DNA of 15,000 nt from Theodoxus fluviatilis (GCA_034096865.1 JAWQFJ010001285.1:87501-102500), one strand, 5' to 3'. Positions 1 to 8,788 are shown, numbered from the stretch's first letter. The notes: a model not told the origin generated them from the sequence alone. Translations and numbers: made by a program.

Positions 1-32
1 TGTGTACCATGTTGTCCATGATGTTGGACTTG
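1..32 (-). CDS. receptor guanylate cyclase exon, 5' end: linker to cyclase domain (partial)
   Basis: A short piece of the next exon reaches the window edge. After a CCATATAG|C acceptor the frame reads (L)KSNIMDNMVH, with the Leu completed from exon A (CT + C). This matches the start of the signalling helix / dimerisation linker in receptor guanylate cyclases (K-x-N-I-x-D-N-M), which precedes the catalytic cyclase domain. The exon continues beyond position 1. Phase agreement and motif together make the call, despite only ten whole codons and a pyrimidine-poor acceptor. Confidence 0.8.
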
Positions 33-234
33 CTATATGGCACAAACACAGTTTACACTGGTATGTCTGGATTTTCTTTCAATTCTTCAACCATTCTCGA
101 TTGTATGGGTCAAAAGTAGCCAAAGAGTACGTGGAAACATAACCACACACACAAGCACGTGCATACACACACACGCACAGATACATGCATTTACACATAC
201 ATGCACACACACATACATGCACACACACATACAT

Positions 235-291
<57 letters not shown>

Positions 292-437
292 ACACGAATG
301 CAGAACGAAAATTAAGAAACACAACACAACGTATCGTTTTGCACAACACGCATTGGAAAGCACAATCCCAATGGAACAGTAGGAGGAAAAACCTCACGAC
401 TTAGAAAAGGCTATGAAAAATCTCGAGGAGCACTCAC
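33..437 (-). other. intron between exon A and the cyclase-linker exon
   Basis: A 405-base GT-AG intron, donor GTGAGTG. Its middle is a (CA)n array. Nothing else recognisable lies in it. Confidence 0.8.
146..287. repeat. (CA)n compound microsatellite
   Basis: Imperfect CA repeats interspersed with TACATGCA units lead into an essentially pure CA run from about 238 to 286. The open frames over it, of Thr-His or Cys-Val dipeptides, are by-products. Confidence 0.95.
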
Positions 438-618
438 AGTCCTGTCTGCATGGGTCTGAGACGGTTCCTGCACGTCTTGAAATCCGGCCTGGCCTCGGGC
501 TGCTCCGCCCAGCACTCCACCATGACGTCACGCACCCCGGAGTCAGTCATCAGGTCTGAGAGTGGAGGTCTAAAAGGTACACCCTGGGTAGGGCCCGCAC
601 GCACCCGTTCTACGATCT
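438..618 (-). CDS. receptor guanylate cyclase exon A: end of kinase-homology domain
   Basis: This 181-base exon encodes EIVERVRAGPTQGVPFRPPL, then VRDVMVECWAEQPEARPDFK and NRLRPMQTGL. The pattern C-W-x-E-x-P-x-x-R-P-x-F is the conserved end of the kinase fold (alpha-H/alpha-I, with the structural Arg). Three upstream AGs could start it; CTTGCAG|AG is chosen because it completes Glu from exon B and gives the family motif L-x-P-K-E-I-V. Donor GGACT|GTGAGTG, phase 2, matching the next exon. Confidence 0.88.
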
Positions 619-1000
619 CTGCAAGCAGACAGCCATGTCGCACCTTCTGATATGCACTGAAACTCCCCACGCCAGTCTCAATTAATTGTTGAACACACAG
701 AATGTCTGGAGCAAAATATTAGGTCGTCTTTGGTTGATAAGCGTTTTGATTCATTAAATTCGCCCATGTCTTTGGCTTTTATTTTCCTAAGGAAGCAAGT
801 GTCCTTACGACCTTTCAGACGTTGGTACCGTCCTGTCTTGACACAACATTTCATATTATGGCAGACAATTCACACCTGACAGCATGCATTATTACCGAGG
901 AATACTGTGGATACATCTGACACCACAATACACCAAGCAACCAAACACAGCTCTAGAGTAGTCCTACATCCACGCTACAGCCGGCAGAGAGCCTTCCTAC
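619..1000 (-). other. intron between exons B and A
   Basis: A 382-base GT-AG intron (GTAGGA ... TTGCAG). Apart from ordinary AT-rich sequence nothing is seen in it; it is one of the few introns here without a microsatellite. Confidence 0.85.
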
Positions 1001-1150
1001 CTTTGGGGCTGAGGTGGCAGTTGCCGTAGGGTCCAGACCGAAGGATGACTTCGTACATGAGGATTCCAAAGCTGTACACGTCACCAGAGGGCGTGCCCTG
1101 TGGGGGTGGATGTGACCTGCGCAGTAGCTCCGGTGCTCTCCATAGTAGTT
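1001..1150 (-). CDS. receptor guanylate cyclase exon B: kinase-homology C-lobe (APE region)
   Basis: This 150-base exon encodes KLLWRAPELLRR (first Lys split with exon C), the equivalent of L-W-x-A-P-E-L-L-R in the family. It continues with SGDVYSFGILMYEVILRSGP, the alpha-F region of the kinase fold, and ends in LSPK. Acceptor TTTTTCTGCAG|AA, donor CCCAAAG|GTAGGA; both phase 1. An alternative reading through the donor gives no family match. A perfect 75-bp repeat with a 94-bp period starts within the acceptor's pyrimidine tract. Confidence 0.9.
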
Positions 1151-1154
1151 CTGC

Positions 1155-1323
1155 AGAAAAATGAGATGGAGACGTTTCCAGAGTGAAGACTTGCCTGTAG
1201 TTTGGGCACACGGTGGTACGTGTGTTGCATACTGTGTATAAGTGTATAAGAAAAATGAGATGGAGACGTTTCCAGAGTGAAGACTTGCCTGTAGTTTGGG
1301 CACACGGTGGTACGTGTGTTGCA
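1155..1323. repeat. tandem duplication, 75-bp perfect copies, 94-bp period
   Basis: Bases 1155-1229 recur without change at 1249-1323. The first copy begins inside the exon B acceptor (on the minus strand, TCTCATTTTTCTGC before AG). The second copy keeps the pyrimidine tract, but the bases after it read TTATAC, so it has no acceptor AG. The lack of any difference suggests a recent event. Confidence 0.95.
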
Positions 1324-1542
1324 CAATGCACACACTATGCGATGGTACCTGTGTCCTCGTACAAAAACTCCTCTCGGTGTTTGTCGAACAATGTGGTATA
1401 TTTCATCATTTAGATGTAACTCTGTATTAGGAGTTTCAATCAGAAATGAATAAGATCACAATAGAGAACTGTTATTTTCGGAAGCCAAGAGAAGCGGGGA
1501 GGAGACCGAGAGGAGGAAATCTCTCATCACTCTATTGTGATG

Positions 1543-1835
<293 letters not shown>

Positions 1836-2413
1836 TCTCACACACATTAAGTACAACCACGCACGCGTCCTTTAGACATAACGACAAATCGAGGGCCCTC
1901 AGAAAAGACGAGTCTTTACACGTGTCAAGAAAGAAAAGCAGTTTACATGTAACCATTCACGGATGGTCTAAAATGTATGGGCAGCAGATTGAAGGAAGAA
2001 ACGTCCTCTGACTTTCTCATTTTTAAATAAATCAACACCAAGCACTGAAAAGCAATAATATACCAAGGTGCAGCACGCAAAAAAGTTAATATGAAGGGAA
2101 AAAAACCGTAGTGGCTCAACCGATCAAACATTCTTCCGCATGTGAGCATTTCAAAAACCCTTCTTTGGGGCTCTTGTTACGCAATAGCCAAAGTAGCGTT
2201 TAGTTTTGAAAAGTTTTTGACACTCTGTAAAGACAAGAAGTCATTACACGACGCAAGTTGTGAATTCTTCACACCGGCAACGGCTCGAGGAAGCATTTAC
2301 TCATATCTCTGGAGTTCGTCAACATGCAATTTACAGAATACATTAATAGACCTCGCTAAACATGCAGATAAGGAGATAATGGGTAGGTGTCAACTGTTAT
2401 CAACAACAGAACA

Positions 2414-2605
2414 TTGACGCATGACGGGCGTAGAGCCTGAGGCAGTGGGTTTGCAGTAGAACTGGGGCACAATAAATGTCTCATCCTGACCCCTCCCCAT
2501 GTCCTCGCTGGACAGGTCAGTCCTGTTGTCACTTATTTCTCGCTCCGCAGCCCAACTAAAGCTCTGGTCAGTTTGTAGGCCATAACGCCGCTGGGCGTAC
2601 ATGTC
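2414..2605 (-). other. unassigned coding-like segment inside an intron
   Basis: The minus strand is open for about 70 codons with balanced base use unlike its AT-rich surroundings. It contains the peptides AEREISDNRTDLSSEDMGRG and ETFIVPQFYCKPTASG. I do not recognise it. It is not needed by the receptor, since the flanking exons join directly. It may be a fragment of a mobile element or a chance open frame. Confidence 0.25.
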
Positions 2606-2713
2606 CAGAATAGGTTTTCAGCAGTGAATTGGCCTTGGTCTATGTCCCCAAGGTGGACAACATCGACAATGACGGTGTGAAGAATTCAAGCCTTGCGTCG
2701 TGTAATGACTTCT

Positions 2714-2714
<1 letters not shown>

Positions 2715-2768
<54 letters not shown>
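2715..2768. repeat. (CT)n microsatellite
   Basis: About 27 uninterrupted TC units. Sequence between here and 4010 holds no further simple repeat and no recognisable gene. Confidence 0.97.
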
Positions 2769-2773
<5 letters not shown>

Positions 2774-3640
2774 TCAATACTGTCAACTGCTTTCAGCTTT
2801 TGCTTTATGTCGTCAAAATCAATTGAATTTACTCTTGATACACAAAGACGTATGAATCGAAATACGTGGAAGACTTTATGCATAGGTATTTGATGTCAGC
2901 TGCTCTAATAAATCTACTTCCTCCTCCACAACCCCACCCCCCACCTCAATTCCTGTCTCCACAGCCTCTAAAACTTTCTTCTTTAATTGTTCACAGAATA
3001 GTGCGAATGGTTCATGTATACGATGGCCGCTCTTTATCATCCGTGTGGTTGCCCGCAAAATGGGAGGTCAATTTGACAGTTAGCGGTGCAAGGCAATAAT
3101 CGCCGTATGACAACGTCCACTACTAATCTGGCCACTTAGTTACCACACCATTAACACAGTTCCTTCCAAGGATGGAGATTAGAAACCCCACTGTGCAGCG
3201 TTTCACTCTGCCCTACATTCTAGTTTATGTTGATGCTGGGGCGGTTTGTTTGAAGAGGTCACTGCTTGACCTATATGGCCTTTGGCACATACATGACTAT
3301 CCAATGCATTGCTTCGATAGAGCAAGAGTAAACTTGAGGTCATATAGTATGAACGGTTCTTTTCTTTTCTATTTGGATGATTACTGTACATGCGAGAGGA
3401 ACATATATGAGAAAGCAACAATCAGCTAAGGCATAGACAGACCCGAATTGTCTTTGGAAGAATGCACTTCTTAATCGTAAGAGGTTCTGGCGCGTACAGA
3501 TATCGAGAAAAGTATGCACAACCCATGGATTTTGGGTCATTTGCAGTCACTTATTTCCTCTTTATCATCCATCTATAAACACTTTTGAGAAACGTTTACT
3601 ACTGATTACTATTATTGATCTGTGACGCACTCAAGGACAT

Positions 3641-3652
3641 CACGTGACGTCA
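3641..3652. promoter_or_regulatory. overlapping E-box and CRE-like site
   Basis: CACGTGACGTCA joins a palindromic E-box (CACGTG) and a full CRE palindrome (TGACGTCA) sharing two bases. A C/G-rich CCCCATGGGG palindrome follows at about 3665. It lies in an intron; regulatory function is inference from the motif alone. Confidence 0.3.
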
Positions 3653-4017
3653 AGCTCGAGGCTCCCCCATGGGGTGGGGGCAGAAAAAGCAGGTTAATGC
3701 GATGGAGGCGGTGGGATTGGCAAAGGGGTTTGCTTGGTTCTTCATTGAATAGTGGCCACTGTTTTGCGAACTTGTTTACGTCAGTGTGAGGAACATTATG
3801 TGCATCGTCGGTGGTTTTATAGGTTGGAGTGTGTTTGCGACAAGGATATGCCAAAGAGCGTTAGCAAGACGATGAAAATAAAACAATGCGTATACAACTG
3901 TGTTTAGGATCATTTCCTGTCTCTACATCCGTGTCTACCGCTTTTTAATTTTTTTTCAGATTTCCATTCTTTAGTTTTCTTTAAAAAATCCCCAAATTTT
4001 TCACGTTCCCCTTTTTC

Positions 4018-4290
<273 letters not shown>

Positions 4291-4294
4291 TGTC

Positions 4295-4470
4295 TAACTT
4301 TCTGCAATGCCTGTCTGTCTGTTTGCCTGCCTGCTTGCCTGCCTAACTTTTTGCAATGCCTGTCTGTCTGTTTGCCTGCCTGCTTGCCTGCCTAACTTTC
4401 TGCAATTCCTGGCTGTCTGTTTGCCTGCCTGCTTGCCTGCCTAACTTTCTGCAATGCCTGTCTGTCTGAC
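4295..4470. repeat. 49-bp higher-order repeat built from TCTG/TGCC units
   Basis: TAACTTTCTGCAATGCC and its following bases recur at 4295, 4344, 4393 and 4442, exactly 49 apart, about 3.6 copies with a few substitutions. A secondary tandem duplication arose from the tetranucleotide array beside it. Confidence 0.9.
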
Positions 4471-4505
4471 AGTCTATTTGTCTTGCCTGTCTCTCTGTAA
4501 TATAT

Positions 4506-4556
4506 GTCCGTCCGTCCGTCCATCCGTCCGTCCGTCCGTCCGTCCGTCCGTCCGTC
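4506..4556. repeat. (CCGT)n tetranucleotide array
   Basis: Twelve or so TCCG units with one CATC variant, bordered by more TCTG/TGCC-type sequence to about 4615. It is a CpG-bearing offshoot of the same satellite. Confidence 0.92.
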
Positions 4557-4759
4557 TGTCTGTTTGTCGGCCTGCCTGCCTACCTGTCTGTCTATTGCCT
4601 ACCTGCCTGACTGCCTGTGAGTTATTAGAGTATTAATTTTTCATGTGTGAAGAGAACAGCCATAATGACCAGTGCCACTTTGTCGTTCACTATTTACACC
4701 CAGCAGTGTGCCCGACGTGCGGCACACAGCCTGGGGAGGGCAGAGGGCGGGATACTCAC

Positions 4760-4925
4760 TGCGGTATTTGGCGTACTCCCCATCGTAGCTGACCTCCTGA
4801 CCCGCCTGGAACTTGTGCAGTCCCACGCCACAGATCTTGACCACCCACCGGCTGTCCACCAAGCAGTGTGACGAACGCAAGTCCCCGTGGCTTCCCAGGG
4901 CAGAACTGTGCAGGTAGATCATGCC
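4760..4925 (-). CDS. receptor guanylate cyclase exon C: degenerate catalytic loop of kinase-homology domain
   Basis: This 166-base exon (55 codons plus one base) starts GMIYLHSS and contains HGDLRSSHCLVDSRWVVKI then CGVGLHKFQAGQEVSYDGEY. HGDLRSSHC is the counterpart of the kinase HRDLKxxN loop; an Asp is present but the metal-binding Asn is His. The DFG/DYG position reads G-V-G, so the metal-binding Asp is gone, consistent with a non-catalytic regulatory domain. Acceptor TTGCATGTTACAG|GGC, phase 0; donor CCGCA|GTGAGTAT, phase 1. The acceptor and the first 12 exon bases are also the unit of the tandem repeat lying directly upstream in the transcript, so several alternative acceptors exist; this choice restores the family sequence (K-G-M-x-Y-L-H). 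Confidence 0.9.
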
Positions 4926-5568
4926 CTGTAACATGCAACAAAGTGAGGTGTGTAAATCATGCGCTGTAACATGCAACAAAGTAAGGTGTGTAAATCTTGC
5001 CCTGTAACATGCAACAAAGTAAGGTGTGTAAATCTTGCCCTGTAACATGCAACAAAGTAAGGTGTGTAAATCTTGCCCTGTAACATGCAACAAAGTAGCG
5101 TGTAGATCATGCCCTGTAACATGAAAAAAGTAAAGTGTGTAAAGCATGCCCTGTAACATGCAACAAAGTAAGGCGTGTAGATCATGCCCAGTAACATGCG
5201 ATAAAGTATGGTGTGTAGATCATGCCCTGTAACATGCAACAAAGTAAAGTGTGTAAAGCATGCCCTGTAACATGCAACAAAGTAAAGTGTGTAAAGCATG
5301 CCCTGTAACATGCAACAAAGTAAGGCGTGTAGATCATGCCCTGTAACATGGAACAAAGTAGGCGTGTAGATCATGCCCTGTAACATGAAAAAAGTAAAGT
5401 GTGTAAAGCATGCCCTGTAACATGCAACAAAGTAGGCGCTGCACCATGCAACAAAGTAAGATGTGTAGATCACGTCCTGTAACATGCAACAAAGTACAAT
5501 GTGTTGATCGAGCCCTGTAACATGCAACAAAGTACAATGTGTAGATCGAGCCCTGTAACATGTAACAA
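4914..5568. repeat. 38-bp minisatellite containing the exon C acceptor
   Basis: About 17 units of 37-39 bp with one shortened hybrid unit near 5437-5473. On the gene strand each unit reads roughly GGCATGATCTACACACC, CTTACTTTGTTGC, ATGTTACAG. The lowest unit is the true exon C boundary: its first 12 exon bases, GGCATGATCTAC, belong to the repeat. The unit lacks stops in all three minus-strand frames, which explains the long open frames seen here. It has no spacers and is not a CRISPR array. Confidence 0.95.
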
Positions 5569-5707
5569 CATTGTCTGCTTGCATCACCCCAATGGCACGC
5601 AAATGGACATTCCACCGTCTTCTGCATCCTTTTGATGAAACAACCCATGATCTCGTCACAAGAGTTCTTGACACCTTAAAGTTTACAGAGAATGTGTTGA
5701 CTGGCCT

Positions 5708-5741
5708 TGACCTAGTCACCTCAGGTCACGGAAAGTGACCT
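5708..5741. promoter_or_regulatory. cluster of AGGTCA-type half-sites
   Basis: TGACCT at 5708-5713, AGGTCA at 5723-5728 and TGACCT at 5736-5741 lie within 34 bases; the last two form an inverted repeat spaced by seven. AGGTCA is the core half-site of many nuclear receptors. Intronic position and motif only; function is unproven. Confidence 0.25.
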
Positions 5742-5823
5742 TACCTATCCTTGACGGGACAGTATGACCAATGGCGAGAGGGCATTTGGAGTTGGGGGAG
5801 AAAAGAGGTTGGGTCAGGAGGAA

Positions 5824-5853
5824 GGGGGTGTGGGGATGGGGAGGTGAGAGGGG
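5824..5853 (+). other. G-quadruplex-capable run
   Basis: Four G runs of 5, 4, 4 and 4 are separated by loops of 3, 2 and 8 bases within a purine-rich block (5785-5860). The G-rich strand is the template strand of the gene, so the RNA would be C-rich. Confidence 0.6.
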
Positions 5854-6559
5854 AACAACTTCCTCTTTAACTTTCACGGTCTGTCCGAAATCCCCAAGTT
5901 CAACTGGTCAAGGGCGATCTTAAGTTTTATTCTTTCTCTGCACTCTCTATCTCCCCATCTTCCTCGCTTGTTTTACCCTCCCTCGCTATGCTATCTACCA
6001 CTTCCCTCTCCATTACCGGCTCTTCCGCATTTTTGCATAGCAGGCTCCCAAGGCACTGTCAATGGTGGCTGGTCAAAAAACAATGAAATACTTTGAGCCC
6101 AGGTGTCATGTCAACAAACCGACCATAAAGAAGCCCCAGGGCATTCCCAGCTTAATGCATGAGATGTGAATTGCGTCTTCTGTGAAGTTACAAAGTGGTC
6201 TTGGCGAATGCTCTGAAGACATACTAGAATAACATACCGGAGATGGGACTGTGTAGAAAGAATGTATGCAAAACAGACATAGGAACACTAAGCACATTTG
6301 GCAATTGTCGTGAGTCTGTGATCTTGAAGGTATGGTCATCTCTGTTCCGATGAAGATGATAAGTAAGCAACATTTCCTAAAGTGCAGAGTTTTTTTGATA
6401 GATTAAAAAAAACATACAGCGAGGAAAGGTGCCTCTACTTTGAAGTGCAAATAAATAGCACTGTATCTTTTACATCGAGTCTACGCTCTAAACAAAAGTG
6501 ACGAGGATGCTAAATATTACTTTGTGTATTGAAAACTAATCGATGATAATACTACGTAC

Positions 6560-6631
6560 CTTTAAAATGTCGTTTATGATGGAAGCTGTAAACATGTTGT
6601 CCAATTTGACATCGTCATTTTCAAGTATGTC
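6560..6631 (-). CDS. receptor guanylate cyclase exon D: small kinase-homology exon
   Basis: This 72-base exon encodes exactly 24 codons in phase 0, starting DILENDDVKLDNMFTASIIN and ending DILK. It matches the family segment after the hinge (S-L-x-D-I-L-x-N-x-x-x-x-L-D-x-M-F), the alpha-D/alpha-E part of the kinase fold. Acceptor CCAAATTTCAG|GAC and donor TTAAAG|GTACGT are both good. It is isolated in low-GC sequence, with 1.6 kb of intron on one side and 1.4 kb on the other. It is short enough to be missed by simple gene finders. Confidence 0.88.
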
Positions 6632-6833
6632 CTGAAATTTGGAAACAACAATAGTTTCACGAAAAAAGAATCAATGTTTAAGCAACACATATTTGAAAAC
6701 GTATACAAACAGAATGTAAAGGAACAGTCCAGTCACTGAAGGCCATGAACTCCAGAAAAATACACACATTTGGTGACGTGATCATGTCTATAAATGCAGT
6801 TGACTCTCCAAGCGGCACCCTTTTACAGTTTGA

Positions 6834-6836
<3 letters not shown>

Positions 6837-6872
<36 letters not shown>

Positions 6873-6888
6873 TAGAGAGAGAGAGAAC
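6837..6888. repeat. (GA)n microsatellite
   Basis: GA repeats with two GATA interruptions, ending where the GAAC repeats of the adjacent LINE tail begin. Confidence 0.95.
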
Positions 6889-7031
6889 GAACGAACGAAC
6901 GAATGAGTTTATTGAACAGGCCACCGGCCCATTTCAAGTGAACAATGTGCTTACATTTCAATTCCCAAGGAAAACAATTAATCAACGTAAAACTGTCATG
7001 CTCCGTGGACTCCAGAGCTTCTAGTCTGCGC

Positions 7032-7033
<2 letters not shown>
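6886..7033 (-). mobile_element. LINE 3' end (short, 5'-truncated)
   Basis: On the minus strand the segment ends GGGCCGGTGGCCTGTTCAAT, then AAACTCATT and a (CGTT)n tail. A GGCCGGTGGCC-type stretch, a polyadenylation signal (AATAAA) and a short simple-repeat tail are characteristic of 3' ends of non-LTR retrotransposons common in marine invertebrates; the family is recognised from general style, not a named match. Only about 145 bases remain and the 5' limit at 7033 is set by the next (GA)n array. No coding sequence is preserved. Confidence 0.6.
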
Positions 7034-7079
<46 letters not shown>

Positions 7080-7083
7080 TGAG

Positions 7084-7114
<31 letters not shown>
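7034..7114. repeat. (GA)n microsatellite
   Basis: GA repeats with AAGA variants. They separate the two LINE ends and directly follow the tail of the larger one. Confidence 0.95.
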
Positions 7115-7713
7115 TTCGATTCGATTTGTTTATTTCGGCCGACGACCCGTCAAGACAGTATAATTCACATATGAAAAAAATAGAACATGTTATGTACAAG
7201 TGTAAAACCAGTACAGTCAGTAAAGCTAAGTGCCATACAAGTAGAAGAAAGTTCCAATCTTACAGAAACATCGTTAACCTAAATGACTGGTTGTAGTTGC
7301 TTGATGTACAAATCAGGTGGCATTAATTTCACTTTATACATGATTTTCCTCAGTCGAGTTCGTGAGCCTCTCACAACGAAGTTTAAAAGCATAAAATATA
7401 TACATCGATACATCGCGTGTCTTTCTTATATCACATCCATTGATCAGGTGCGTCACATCAATATACCTTGCATTTTTCAGGTATTTTGAAATATATTTAT
7501 CTCGTAGGTCCCTATATATATGACAATGGATTAAAAAATGCCGCTCATCCTCGTACTCTCCGCAAAATGGACACTCTCTGTCTGCATCATGGTCAGGATT
7601 GCGCAGGTTTGACCCAAGAGCAAAATTTCCAACACGGAAACGTACAAATGCATCCCTAAATGTTCTTATATTTATGTAATTCAAATAACTCTCACACTGT
7701 ATAGAGTGCTTAA
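7115..7713 (-). mobile_element. 5'-truncated LINE retrotransposon
   Basis: About 600 bases: the last ~125 codons of a reverse-transcriptase polyprotein, a stop, a ~200-base 3' untranslated part, then GGGTCGTCGGCCGAAATAAA and a short (GAATC)-type tail. GGCCGAAATAAA followed by a pentamer tail marks the 3' end of a common non-LTR family of invertebrates. The element has (GA)n on both sides: its 5' break is at the microsatellite at 7714 and its tail meets the one at 7114. It lies in the same orientation as the host gene, inside an intron. Confidence 0.8.
7334..7713 (-). pseudogene. C-terminal fragment of LINE reverse transcriptase
   Basis: The remnant frame starts after the (GA)n junction with CESYLNYINIRTFRDAFVRF and continues RVGNFALGSNLRNP. 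It then has a zinc-finger-like block CPFCGEYEDERHFLIHC (C-x2-C-x7-H-x4-C), followed by YRDLRDKYI, and runs to a stop at 7334-7336. This arrangement is the usual C-terminus of many invertebrate non-LTR reverse transcriptases. The polymerase and endonuclease domains are missing, so the copy is dead, but this part has no stops or frameshifts. The Ser-Leu-rich extension upstream of it is microsatellite, not protein. Confidence 0.8.
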
Positions 7714-7963
7714 AAGAGAGAGAGAGAGAGACATAACGAGAGAGAGAGACAGAGAGAGAGAGACAGAAAGACAGAGACAGACAGAGACAGAGACAGAGAC
7801 ACAGAGAGAGATATAGATAAAGAAAGAGTGAGAGAGATAGAGAGAGATAGAGGCAGAGAGAGACAGAACGAGAGAGAGAGACAGAACGAGAGAGAGAGAC
7901 AGAACGAGAGAGAGACAGAAAGACAGAGAGACAGACTGAGACAGAAACAGAGACAGAGACAGG
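7714..7963. repeat. GA-rich microsatellite with GACA and GAAC variants
   Basis: About 250 bases of purine-rich repeat: GA runs, AGACAG units and three near-identical 20-bp GAGAGAGAGACAGAAC blocks near 7861-7915. Open frames on both strands here are repeat artefacts. Confidence 0.95.
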
Positions 7964-8077
7964 GAACAGCAACGTGGAAACAACCAAGAAACTCCACTGT
8001 AAAAGTTACTTAAAAAGACTACGTGCATATGTTCACACGAGTACTAGGGGACCAGACCACTGGAAACGAGGTTTTAC

Positions 8078-8182
8078 CTCCAGGCTGCCCTTGGGACAGT
8101 ACTCCGTCACGATGTAGATCTCGCGAGACTCCACCACGGCACCGATGAAGCTGACGATGTTGCTGTGGCGAAGGTCACGCAC
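8078..8182 (-). CDS. receptor guanylate cyclase exon E: kinase-homology domain, hinge region
   Basis: This 105-base exon encodes 35 codons, phase 0 on both sides. The peptide begins VRDLRHSNIVSFIGAVV and ends IYIVTEYCPKGSLE, which corresponds to kinase strands 4-5 and the hinge (V-T-E-Y-C-x-K-G-S-L is close to invariant in receptor guanylate cyclases). Acceptor CTTATCTCTGCTGAAG|GTG has a fair pyrimidine tract; donor CTGGAG|GTAAAA. Its first bases, GTGCGT, repeat the donor sequence at the other end of the preceding intron. Confidence 0.9.
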
Positions 8183-8550
8183 CTTCAGCAGAGATAAGCG
8201 AGCCAACTTTGCAGTGTTTGCATTGAAATGGAACAGTCGCCAACTGTCGACTCCCAAAATGAAAAATGTTTGTTTGTTAAAAGAAAAGCATCGTCATTAC
8301 AACAAACAACGGCGTTTTTTAATTGCAATACTTGTTTGGCATATATTGCTCAAAAATGCTATTTCAGGATTTGGAATAAATCCCACATTTAAATGGATCT
8401 GTCATTGAAAAATATTAGTGGTAATAAAAGGGTGTGTTGTCTCCATTGCTTCTCTGGTAAAGCATGTTAAGCATTCAACAAAAGCGGACATTACATTTTC
8501 GCAGAATCATTCTGACAGTCAAAGTCAGAGCTGCAGCAAGCATGTCGCGT

Positions 8551-8788
8551 CAAAAAACGTGTGTCTAAACATATAATGTTCGTCGGTTCTTTAATACATA
8601 TGAAACCCCTACAAGTGACGTCCTGTCTGCACAGCGCGTTCGTCGATCTACAAATAGATATGGAAAAGCGTATTGGAGTCGGGGAACGACCTGAGGTCAT
8701 GAGCGCTTCTTGTAATTTCAATCGACCGGGGATTTTCCGACCTCTTCGTAGATCAACGTCTGTTCTATGTTTGGCCACACGTTTTTTG
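8551..8788. repeat. inverted repeat pair, 26 bp, about 186 bp apart
   Basis: Bases 8551-8576 (CAAAAAACGTGTG then TCTAAACATATAA) match the reverse complement of 8763-8788 with 3 mismatches in 26. Nearby, AATAGATAT followed by GGAAAA and CGT occurs near 8653 and again near 8813. The arrangement could be a small non-autonomous DNA transposon or a foldback element, but no target-site duplication was identified. Confidence 0.45.

Larger units (their letters stand above)
4926..6559 (-). other. 1.6-kb intron between exons D and C
   Basis: A GT-AG intron (GTACGT ... TTACAG). It contains the 38-bp splice-site minisatellite next to exon C, a cluster of AGGTCA half-sites, a G-rich strand and a CT-rich stretch at about 5930-6030. 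No gene or mobile element is recognised from 6040 to 6559. Confidence 0.85.
6632..8077 (-). other. 1.4-kb intron between exons E and D, site of LINE insertions
   Basis: A GT-AG intron (GTAAAA ... TTTCAG). Nearly all of it from 6837 to 7963 is (GA)n sequence and two retrotransposon 3' ends. Confidence 0.85.

Noticed and set aside
619..670. Longer version of exon A using an upstream TTTCAG or ATATCAG acceptor
   Set aside because: The phase does not fit exon B, whereas TTGCAG at 619 restores the family motif L-S-P-K-E-I-V.
4914..5568. Possible CRISPR array
   Set aside because: Units are contiguous with no unique spacers, and the context is an animal intron.
4641..5719. Open frames of 172 and 266 codons on the minus strand, with repeats such as LLHVTGHDLHT and FVACYRA
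   Set aside because: They are translations of the 38-bp minisatellite, which lacks stops in all three frames; only 4760-4925 is supported as exon.
7681..8028. Leu/Ser-rich membrane-like protein on the minus strand
   Set aside because: Translation of GA-rich microsatellite; only the part below 7713 is protein-derived (LINE).
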